Shown in pieces: positions 1 through 6,037 of a stretch of DNA of 6,165 nucleotides. The notes under the pieces were generated by a model. It saw nothing but the letters and a program-made list of their open reading frames with translations, was not told where the DNA came from and did no database searches. Origin of the DNA: Betaproteobacteria bacterium. Lineage in GTDB: Bacteria > Pseudomonadota > Gammaproteobacteria > Burkholderiales > SG8-39. Position 1 is the stretch's first letter. Each line of letters starts with the position of its first letter. Location of the stretch: NCBI GenBank assembly GCA_029858545.1, contig JAOUFA010000227.1, forward strand, positions 1 through 6,165, read 5' to 3'. Both the position numbers and the translations under genes were made by a program.

Positions 1-533
1 TGCGCGGGGCCTCGGCGCAGGGCGCGGATCTGCTCGACCGCCTGAGCGAAGACCAGGTGGTTCATATGGAGAGCCGCGTCGCGGAGGACAACCGCAAGTT
101 CGCGCGCGAACGGCTGCAGGGCACGCCGCAGGAACGCAGGAAAGACCGGGTGCAGCGCGTCGCGGAACGACTGGAGGAATGGGTGGGGCCTCTGAACGAC
201 ACGCAGGCGGGGCGTATCGCGCAATACAGCGCGCGGGCACCGCTGCTTGGCGAACTGCGCGATCGCGAGCACCGGCGCCGACAGACGGAACTGTTCGCGT
301 TATTGCGCGCGCACCAGGCGAAACAGCGTCTCGCCGACTGGGCCGCGCAATGGGAAAGCGGTCGCGACCCGAGCTACGAGGAGGCGCTGCGCGCCGATCG
401 CGACGAATTGTTCGACATGCTGCGCGACCTGGACCGCAGCCTGAGCGCGGAACAGCGCGCGCGGGCGGTGGCGAAATTCAGGCGGTATGCGGGGGATTTC
501 ACCCGACTCGCGGCCGAAGGCGCGGGCCGATGA
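1..533 (+). CDS. DUF6279-family (putative lipoprotein), 3' part
   Basis: The reading frame is open from the first complete codon at base 3 to TGA at 531-533, giving 176 visible residues. The gene therefore starts outside the window, and the internal GTG (57) and ATG (66) are not its start. The visible part is highly charged and helical, with the run LQGTPQERRKDR, then a WVGPLND segment and an RRRQTELFALLRAHQ segment. That order matches what I remember of the C-terminal two thirds of DUF6279 proteins, which are usually lipoproteins of about 280 residues with an N-terminal lipobox. Signal peptide and lipobox would lie upstream and cannot be seen. No enzymatic motif is present and the function is unknown. 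The stop overlaps the ATG of the following cyclic-di-GMP gene (ATGA), which suggests co-transcription and translational coupling. Family assignment is from memory of the family pattern and is fairly confident; the lipoprotein nature is inferred. Confidence 0.75.
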   Translation, partial: RGASAQGADLLDRLSEDQVVHMESRVAEDNRKFARERLQGTPQERRKDRVQRVAERLEEWVGPLNDTQAGRIAQYSARAPLLGELRDREHRRRQTELFALLRAHQAKQRLADWAAQWESGRDPSYEEALRADRDELFDMLRDLDRSLSAEQRARAVAKFRRYAGDFTRLAAEGAGR

Positions 534-3500
534 CGACGCCGCGCGTCACCGGCACGGTGCAGGGCCCTGCCGCGCCCGTGGCGCGCCTCGCGGCGGAACC
601 GCATCCCGCCGGGGTTGAGCAGCCGCCGGCAAGTTACGCAGGGCGCACACGGTTTACCGAGCTCGAATACGAGGCGATCCTCGCCAATGCGTCGCTCGGT
701 ATCGCGTTCACGCGCGACCGGAAATTCTTTCTTTGCAACCCGAAATTCGGCGAGATGTTCGGCTGGGACGCCGCGGATCTGATCGGCCAGTCCGGCGACC
801 TCGTGTACGCCTCGCGTGAGAGCTACGAGGCGCTTGGCCGCATCGCGGGCCCGATTCTCGCTTCCGGCGAGCAGCTCGAGGTCGAATGGGAGATGCGCCG
901 CAGGGACGGCACGCTGTTCCCCTGTCGCGCGATCGCCAAGGCGATCGATCCGCTAAATCCGGGCCAGGGCACGATCTGGATCACGGAAGACATCACGCAA
1001 AGGAAACGTCAGGCCGCGGAACTCGATCGCCTGCTCAGCGAGCACGCGGCGATCCTCGATACCGCCTCGATCGGCATCAGTTTCATCCGGGAGCGGCGCA
1101 TTGTCCGCTGCAACCGTCGCTTCGAACAGATGCACGGCTATGCCCCCGGCGAGATGATCGGCAGGTCGACACGGCTTCAATACGCCAGCGAGGAAGACTA
1201 CCGCGTGATCGGCGCGGCCTACGGCGAACTCGCGCAGGGCCACACCGTCACGCGCGAGGTGCGCTGCGTGCGCAATGACGGGGTCGCATTCTGGGCGCGC
1301 GCGAGCGGGCGCTACGCGGATCCCGCGGATCCGGCCAAGGGATCGGTCTGGGTGCTCGAGGACGTCACCGAGCAGCGCCAGGCAATCGAGGAAATCCAGC
1401 GCCTTTTAAAGCGTCAGAACGCGATCCTTCACAACGCGATGATCGGCATCGCCTTCCTCAGGGACCGGCGCATCGTCAGTTGCAACCGCCGTTTCGAGGA
1501 GATCTATGGCTACGACGAGGACGAACTGATCGGCTGCTCGACGCGCGTGTTGTATCCCGACGAAGAGAGTTTCGCGTCGATCGGCGAACTGTACAAGGAG
1601 GTCTGGCGGGGCGCGACCCAGATTTCGGAGCGGCAGCACCTGCGCAAGGACGGCAGTCTTTTCTGGTGCAGGATTTCGGGACGCGCACTCGAGCCCGGCG
1701 ACCCCTCGCAGGGTTCGGTCTGGCTCGCCGACGACATTACCGCGCAGCACGAGGCCGAGGCGCGTGTCGGCCGCGCACTCGCCGAGCAGCAGCTGATACT
1801 CGACAATGCCACGGTGGGAATCGCGTTCGTGCGCGAGCGCGTGATCCAGCGCGCCAGCCGCAGCCTGGAGCAAATGGCCGGAGTCGGGCCGGGCGAACTC
1901 GTCGGCCGCAGCACCCGGGTGCTGTACGCCTCGCAGCAGGAATGGGATCAGGCGGGGCACCACATCTACCGGACCGTCGGCAAGGACGGCATCTACGCCG
2001 GAGAGCGCCGTTTCGCGCGCAGCGACGGATCGATCTTCCTGTGCCGCATGCGGGGACGCCGCATCAGCCGCGGTGATGGATACGGCGAGTGGATCTGGTC
2101 GTATGAGGACATTACCCTCGAACGCGAGGCCGAGGCGAGGGTGCAGCGCGTGCTTGGCGAGCAGCAGCTGATTCTCGATTACGCCACGGTGGGAATCGCC
2201 TTTCAGCGCCAGCGCAGGTTCCAGTTGTGCAATCCGCAGATGGAGAGGATGTTCGGCTACGCGCAGGGCGAGTTGCTCGGCAAGAGCACCCGGGCGCTGT
2301 ACGGCTCGGAGGAGGACTTCGAGGAGCAGGGGCGCTTTCTCGGCGCGCAATTGCTCGGCGGCAAACCCTATACCGGCGAACGTGCCTACCGGCGCAAGGA
2401 CGGCGGGCTGCTATGGTGCCGGGTGGTCGGCAAGGCGATCGACCCGAATGAGCCGCGCGAGGGCTCGATCTGGATCTACGAGGACATCACCACCGAACAC
2501 GAGGCGCAGGAGAAGGTCCGGCGCGTGCTCGCCGAACAGGAGTTGATACTCGACAACGCGACCGTGGGGATCGCCTTCGTGCGCCAAAGGATCTTCCAGC
2601 GCTGCAACCCCCGCTGCGACGAGATGTTCGGCTATTCGCCCGGCGGCCTGGCGGGGGAGAGCGCGGCGGTTGTGTCCGGCGGCGCGGCGGAATTCGAGCG
2701 GCAGGGCGAGGAGGCGTACCGTGTGCTTGCCGGCGGGGCGACCTTTGTCGCGGAGCAGGAATTGATCCGACGCGACGGCAACCGTCTGTGGTGCAAGGTG
2801 ATCGGACGCGCGGTCGATCCGGCGAATCCGCATGAGGGTTCGATCTGGATCTACGAGGATGTCAGCACCGAGCGCGCGGTGCGCGAGGCGCTGGTCGCTT
2901 CGCGCGACGCGCTCGAGCGCGCGGTGGCCGCGCGCACCGCCGAACTCGTCGAGGCGAACGAGCGGCTCGAAGCGGAAATCGCCGAGCGCCGCCAGGCCGA
3001 GCAGCGCGCGCAGCACCTCGCCGACCACGACGCACTCACCGGACTGCCCAACCGCCGCCTGCTGGAGGATCGCCTGACGCAGGCGCTCGCGCAGTCGGGG
3101 CGCGCCCAGCGATCCACCGCGGTGATGTTCATCGACCTCGATCGTTTCAAGACGGTCAACGATTCGCTCGGCCACGCGGTGGGCGATACGCTGTTGATCA
3201 AGATCGCGCGCCGGCTGGTCGATCTGATGCGATTCGGCGACACGGTGTGCCGGATCGGCGGCGACGAATTCGTCCTCGTGCTGCAGGACATCAAGCGCAC
3301 CTCGGATGCCGCGCAGGTTGCGCAGAAGGTGATCGACCGGCTCTCCGCGCCGATCAATTCCGAGGGACAGGATTTCACGATCACGCCGTCGATCGGCATC
3401 AGCATCTTTCCCGACGATGGACGCGACGCGGAAGCCCTGATCCGCAACGCCGACGCGGCGATGTATCACGCCAAGGAAATGGGGCGCGCGAACTTCCAGT

Positions 3501-4288
3501 TCTTCACCAGCGAGATGAATCTCGCCGCGTCGCGCCGCCTGACGCTGGAAAACGATCTTCGCCGCGCGCTGCAAAAGGACGAGCTGCGCGTGTACTACCA
3601 GCCGATCGCCGACATTCGCACGCGCCGCATCGTCGGGCATGAGGCGCTGGTGCGCTGGCAGCATCCGACCCGGGGGCTGGTGCCGCCGGTCGAATTCATA
3701 CAACTCGCCGAGGAGACCGGACTGATCCTGGCGATCGGAACTTGGGTGCTGCGCACGGCTTGCCGCTGGGCGACCTTCATCGGCATCGAACATGGACTGC
3801 CGGTCGCGGTCAATCTCTCGGCGCGCCAGTTCAACGATCCCAGGCTGGTCGAGATCGTCGCCACCGCGCTCAAGGAGAGCGGCCTGCCCGCCGCGCTGCT
3901 GGAACTCGAGATCACCGAGTCGACCGCGATGCAGCACACCGACGAGACGCTCGCGACGCTGAAAGCGCTGAAGGACCTCGGCGTATCGCTGGTAATCGAC
4001 GACTTCGGCTCGGGGTATTCGAGCCTGCTGTACCTGAAACGCTTTCCGGTCGACAAGCTGAAGATCGACGGGTCCTTCATCGCCGAGGTGCCCGGCGACC
4101 CCGATCACAGCGCGATCGTCGCGGCGATCATCGCGCTGGGCCATGCGCTGGGCCTCGCGGTGGTCGCCGAGGGTATCGAGAACGAGGCGCAGATCGAGTT
4201 TCTGCGCAGCTACGATTGCGGTTTCATGCAGGGCAATGTGATCGGCGTGGCGGTCGATGCCGACACCGCGGCGCGCGATTTCATCTGA
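530..4288 (+). CDS. Six-PAS sensor diguanylate cyclase/phosphodiesterase (GGDEF-EAL)
   Basis: A 1252-residue cytoplasmic signalling protein expected to synthesise and/or hydrolyse cyclic di-GMP in response to signals sensed by PAS domains. After an Ala/Pro-rich tail (1-45), six PAS-PAC modules begin near residues 50, 175, 299, 423, 548 and 673, each closing in a W-x-x-x-(E/D)-D-(I/V)-(T/S) strand. A signalling helix covers about 784-830. The GGDEF domain (about 830-990) has DHDALTGLPNRR (832-843), metal Asp869/Asp871, the I-site RFGD (901-904) and intact GGDEF (910-914). The EAL domain (about 1005-1252) has EALVRW (1038-1043), Asn1095, ELEITES (Glu1127), DDFG (1157-1160), Lys1178, Glu1214/Glu1217 and Gln1234. 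No membrane segment or signal peptide is visible. The frame is open back to 179, but I chose ATG 530 because it gives an ATGA overlap with the upstream stop, a GAAGG at 516-520 nine bases upstream, and the upstream stretch reads as the DUF6279 gene in another frame. Both catalytic domains look competent, but the net activity and the signal are unknown. Confidence 0.95.
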   Translation: MTTPRVTGTVQGPAAPVARLAAEPHPAGVEQPPASYAGRTRFTELEYEAILANASLGIAFTRDRKFFLCNPKFGEMFGWDAADLIGQSGDLVYASRESYEALGRIAGPILASGEQLEVEWEMRRRDGTLFPCRAIAKAIDPLNPGQGTIWITEDITQRKRQAAELDRLLSEHAAILDTASIGISFIRERRIVRCNRRFEQMHGYAPGEMIGRSTRLQYASEEDYRVIGAAYGELAQGHTVTREVRCVRNDGVAFWARASGRYADPADPAKGSVWVLEDVTEQRQAIEEIQRLLKRQNAILHNAMIGIAFLRDRRIVSCNRRFEEIYGYDEDELIGCSTRVLYPDEESFASIGELYKEVWRGATQISERQHLRKDGSLFWCRISGRALEPGDPSQGSVWLADDITAQHEAEARVGRALAEQQLILDNATVGIAFVRERVIQRASRSLEQMAGVGPGELVGRSTRVLYASQQEWDQAGHHIYRTVGKDGIYAGERRFARSDGSIFLCRMRGRRISRGDGYGEWIWSYEDITLEREAEARVQRVLGEQQLILDYATVGIAFQRQRRFQLCNPQMERMFGYAQGELLGKSTRALYGSEEDFEEQGRFLGAQLLGGKPYTGERAYRRKDGGLLWCRVVGKAIDPNEPREGSIWIYEDITTEHEAQEKVRRVLAEQELILDNATVGIAFVRQRIFQRCNPRCDEMFGYSPGGLAGESAAVVSGGAAEFERQGEEAYRVLAGGATFVAEQELIRRDGNRLWCKVIGRAVDPANPHEGSIWIYEDVSTERAVREALVASRDALERAVAARTAELVEANERLEAEIAERRQAEQRAQHLADHDALTGLPNRRLLEDRLTQALAQSGRAQRSTAVMFIDLDRFKTVNDSLGHAVGDTLLIKIARRLVDLMRFGDTVCRIGGDEFVLVLQDIKRTSDAAQVAQKVIDRLSAPINSEGQDFTITPSIGISIFPDDGRDAEALIRNADAAMYHAKEMGRANFQFFTSEMNLAASRRLTLENDLRRALQKDELRVYYQPIADIRTRRIVGHEALVRWQHPTRGLVPPVEFIQLAEETGLILAIGTWVLRTACRWATFIGIEHGLPVAVNLSARQFNDPRLVEIVATALKESGLPAALLELEITESTAMQHTDETLATLKALKDLGVSLVIDDFGSGYSSLLYLKRFPVDKLKIDGSFIAEVPGDPDHSAIVAAIIALGHALGLAVVAEGIENEAQIEFLRSYDCGFMQGNVIGVAVDADTAARDFI
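677..2872 (+). repeat. Six tandem PAS-encoding repeats of about 374 bp
   Basis: The equivalent Ile codon of the motif (I/L)-(I/L)-x-x-A-x-x-G-I begins at 677, 1052, 1424, 1796, 2171 and 2546, so the spacings are 375, 372, 372, 375 and 375 bp. Repeats 4-6 are the most alike in DNA: bases 1784-1824 and 2159-2199 match at 37 of 41 positions, and 2465-2484 equals 2840-2859 exactly (20 bp, offset 375). This indicates growth by in-frame tandem duplication, with the C-terminal repeats the youngest or most recently homogenised. The repeat is entirely coding and is not a mobile or CRISPR repeat. Confidence 0.85.
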
Positions 4289-4360
4289 TTCGAGTCTCCC
4301 TCTTGCGGCGGGGGTGCGACGAGCGGGCGTAGCCCCCTTGGCTGGCCTTGATCGAACGGT

Positions 4361-4735
4361 TCAGCCGAGCGCGCGCCACAGCCAGGCGGCGCACAGTGCC
4401 GCGCCGGCCACCCACAGCGCAACGATCACCGCGGCGGCGGCGCGGCTCACCGGCCGGTCGGCGGCCTGCGCGGCACGCGCGCGCGCGTCGGCGAGCGCCT
4501 GCCGCGGAACCAGCCGCAGCGCGAACCACAGCGCGATCGGCAGCAGGATCAGTTCGTCGAGATAGCCGATGATCGGGATGAAATCCGGGATCAGGTCGAT
4601 CGGGCTCAAGGCATAGGCGACGATCGCTCCGGCAAGCAGTTTCACGTACCAGGGCGTGCGCGGGTCGCGCACCGCGTAGTACAGCGCGTAGGCGTCGTGC
4701 TTTAGCGCGCGCGCCCAGTCACGCAGCCTGGACAT
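4361..4735 (-). CDS. DUF1232 / YkvA-family membrane protein
   Basis: A 124-residue protein of unknown function, probably in the inner membrane. Residues 28-70 carry the DUF1232 signature, including SPIDLIPDFIPIIGYLDEL (44-62), followed by a hydrophobic stretch (62-75). A second clear hydrophobic segment at about 99-121 suggests a C-terminal membrane helix. The N-terminal 27 residues are basic and amphipathic. The length is normal for the family. ATG at 4735 is the start because the DUF1232 core begins soon after; the Shine-Dalgarno region in front is weak. The start lies 18 bases after the stop of the methionine synthase gene on the same strand, so it is probably the second gene of that transcript, perhaps relying on translational re-initiation. 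It converges on the cyclic-di-GMP gene with a 72-bp gap. The family is clear from sequence. No link to methionine metabolism is known to me. Confidence 0.88.
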   Translation of the reverse strand: MSRLRDWARALKHDAYALYYAVRDPRTPWYVKLLAGAIVAYALSPIDLIPDFIPIIGYLDELILLPIALWFALRLVPRQALADARARAAQAADRPVSRAAAAVIVALWVAGAALCAAWLWRALG

Positions 4736-4753
4736 GGCGCCCGTCTTGCGCCG

Positions 4754-5809
4754 CTACGAGGACGCGCCGCGGCGGGACTTCGCCGCCGCGCCATACTTTC
4801 CGCGCGCGAGTTGCGCGCCCGCGGCGAGCGCACGCAGCTTCGCGATCGCGACCTCGCGCTGCATCGGCGCCATGCCGCAGTTGGTGCAGGGAAAGAGGCG
4901 CTTCGCCGGCACGTACTTGAGCGCGCGGCCGATGGTCGCGGCGACCTCGGCGGGCGTTTCGATCTTGTCCGAGGCGACATCGATCACCCCGACCAGCACG
5001 TCCTTGCCCTTGAGCAGCGCCATCAGCTGCGGCGGGACGTGCGAATGGATGCACTCGAGCGACACCTGGTCGATGCGGCTCTTCGCGAGCGCGGGGAAGA
5101 TCGCCTCGTACTGGCGCCACTCCGCGCCGAGCGTCTCCTTCCAGTCGAGGTTCGCCTGGATGCCGTAGCCGTAGCAGATATGCACCGCGGTCGTGCACCG
5201 CAGCCCCTTGATCGCGCGGTGCAGCGCGGCGATGCCCCACTTCTTCACGTCGTCCATGTAGACGTTGAATGCCGGCTCGTCGAACTGGATCGTGTCGACG
5301 CCGTCCTTCGCGAGCCCGCGCGCCTCCTGGTTGAGGAGTTCGGCGAACGCCATCGCGAGTTTCACCTTGTCCCCGTAGTGACGGTCGGCGATCGTGTCGA
5401 CGAGCGTCATCGGTCCGGGCAGCGTGAACTTGAGCTTCTTCTTCGTATGCGCGCGCGCGAACCGCGCCTCGGTCTCGTGCACCCGACCCTTCAGGCGCAA
5501 CGGGCCCACCACCACCGGCACCATCGCTTCGTAGCGGTTGTCGCGGATCCCCATCTTGACCTTGTGCTCGAAGTCGATGCCCGCGACGTTCTCGAGAAAA
5601 CCGTGCACGAAATGCTGGCGCGACTGCTCGCCGTCGGTGACGACGTCGATGCCCGCATCCTCCTGCTCCTTCAGCCAGAGCAGCGTCGCATCGCGCTTCG
5701 CGCGTGCGAGCTCGGCGCCTTGCGCGCGCCACGTGGGCCAGAGCTTGCCGGTTTCGGCGAGCCAGTCCGGCTTGGGCAGGCTGCCTGCGAGGGTCGTTGC
5801 GAAGAGCAT
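4754..5809 (-). CDS. Core-MetE (MesD-like) cobalamin-independent methionine synthase
   Basis: A 351-residue cytoplasmic protein of the MetE C-terminal catalytic type (Meth_synt_2 fold), expected to methylate homocysteine to methionine. It begins with TTLAGSLPKPDWLA (5-18). The four zinc ligands expected from MetE are present: His210 and Cys212 in HICYGYG, Glu252 in SLEC, and Cys311 in CTNCGM. QFDEPAF (175-181) matches the MetE homocysteine-binding segment, and TDGEQSRQHF (58-67) is a family block. It lacks the MetE N-terminal half (full MetE is about 750 residues), so it belongs to the short folate-independent group. The DGEQSRQHF and HICYGYGI blocks resemble, from memory, the MesD branch, which works with the DUF1852 protein MesX. 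No such gene lies in the window. A related coenzyme-M-type methyltransferase or another core-MetE subgroup is possible. The last dozen residues are a basic tail with no clear family match. The start is fixed by AGGAGG just upstream. It probably shares a transcript with the DUF1232 gene. Confidence 0.88.
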   Translation of the reverse strand: MLFATTLAGSLPKPDWLAETGKLWPTWRAQGAELARAKRDATLLWLKEQEDAGIDVVTDGEQSRQHFVHGFLENVAGIDFEHKVKMGIRDNRYEAMVPVVVGPLRLKGRVHETEARFARAHTKKKLKFTLPGPMTLVDTIADRHYGDKVKLAMAFAELLNQEARGLAKDGVDTIQFDEPAFNVYMDDVKKWGIAALHRAIKGLRCTTAVHICYGYGIQANLDWKETLGAEWRQYEAIFPALAKSRIDQVSLECIHSHVPPQLMALLKGKDVLVGVIDVASDKIETPAEVAATIGRALKYVPAKRLFPCTNCGMAPMQREVAIAKLRALAAGAQLARGKYGAAAKSRRGASS

Positions 5810-5813
5810 GGGA

Positions 5814-5819
5814 CCTCCT
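5814..5819 (-). promoter_or_regulatory. Strong Shine-Dalgarno of the methionine synthase gene
   Basis: In the minus sense the sequence reads AGGAGGTCCC immediately before ATG (5809-5807): a perfect AGGAGG with a four-base spacer, slightly short. It fixes the start codon and is by far the best ribosome binding site in the window. Confidence 0.85.
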
Positions 5820-5840
5820 GGGAGGCGGCAACTTTACTGC

Positions 5841-5920
5841 ATTACGGGCTGAGGCGGGGCGGCTGGGGGAGGCGGCATGGGCGAACGGATTGTGGGGGAT
5901 TTGCTAGGCGGGGGGGCGGG
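5841..5920 (-). promoter_or_regulatory. C-rich, G-poor leader block (possible Rho-entry site)
   Basis: By my hand count, the minus-strand sequence (the sense of the methionine synthase transcript) has 46 C and 12 G in 80 bases, far from the balanced G and C elsewhere. It ends about 30 bases before the start codon. An unstructured C-over-G bubble of this size is the classical sign of a Rho utilisation site. On the plus strand the same block has runs of three to seven G, including seven at 5910-5916, which could alternatively favour a G-quadruplex. The base composition is directly seen; the function is inferred. Confidence 0.35.
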
Positions 5921-5970
5921 CATCGATGAAAGAAGGATGGGCCAATCAATCCGACACCGAGGTCTGAACA

Positions 5971-6000
5971 GCTTGCCCGCGCGCGGCAAGCCCGAGCTTG
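5971..6000 (-). promoter_or_regulatory. Overlapping, mutually exclusive hairpins in the leader
   Basis: Bases 5971-5977 (GCTTGCC) and 5985-5991 (GGCAAGC) form a perfect 7-bp stem with a 7-base loop. The same arm at 5987-5991 (CAAGC) can instead pair with 5996-6000 (GCTTG) across a 4-base loop. In the minus-strand transcript the short hairpin would form first and then compete with the longer one. Neither is followed by a T-tract, so this is not an intrinsic terminator. Pairing is seen in the sequence; any regulatory role is speculation. Confidence 0.3.
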
Positions 6001-6028
6001 AACGCGCCCGGAGCAGTCTACACCGCAC

Positions 6029-6037
6029 ATTATGTCA
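6029..6037 (-). promoter_or_regulatory. Possible extended -10 promoter for the methionine synthase gene
   Basis: The minus strand reads TGACATAAT, an extended -10 (TGn followed by CATAAT, five of six matches to TATAAT). No good -35 hexamer stands 16-18 bases upstream, which extended -10 promoters can tolerate. It lies in a locally AT-richer spot of a GC-rich region. Use of this site would give a leader of about 210 bases containing the hairpins and the C-rich block. It is a weak prediction based on one element. Confidence 0.25.

Noticed and set aside
179..529. Upstream extension of the GGDEF-EAL reading frame to ATG 179
   Set aside because: The 117 extra residues are Arg/Ala/Gly-rich with no domain, and the same DNA reads as the DUF6279 gene in another frame. 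The ATGA overlap at 530 gives a natural start.
1406..2350. 314-codon minus-strand open frame opposite PAS repeats 3-5
   Set aside because: Same reason: it mirrors the repeated coding strand and shows no family features.
677..2872. The regular 375-bp repeats as a mobile or CRISPR-like element
   Set aside because: The repeats are in frame, code for PAS domains throughout and lack spacers or terminal inverted repeats.
2411..4144. 577-codon open frame on the minus strand, antisense to the GGDEF-EAL region
   Set aside because: Long antisense frames are common opposite GC-rich genes. The product is Arg/Asp-rich with no recognisable domain, while the plus strand encodes clear conserved motifs.
4310..4337. 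GGGGG...CCCCC inverted repeat between the convergent genes as a terminator
   Set aside because: Only five base pairs around an 18-base loop and no T-tract on either side; too weak to call.
5834..5923. 29-residue Pro-rich upstream frame with three Met codons before the methionine synthase gene, as a leader peptide
   Set aside because: There is no Shine-Dalgarno in front of its ATG, and the proline richness follows from the C-rich base composition.
4811..5929. 372-codon plus-strand open frame opposite the methionine synthase gene
   Set aside because: The minus strand carries the intact catalytic motifs and a strong ribosome binding site; the plus frame is His/Arg/Leu-rich noise.
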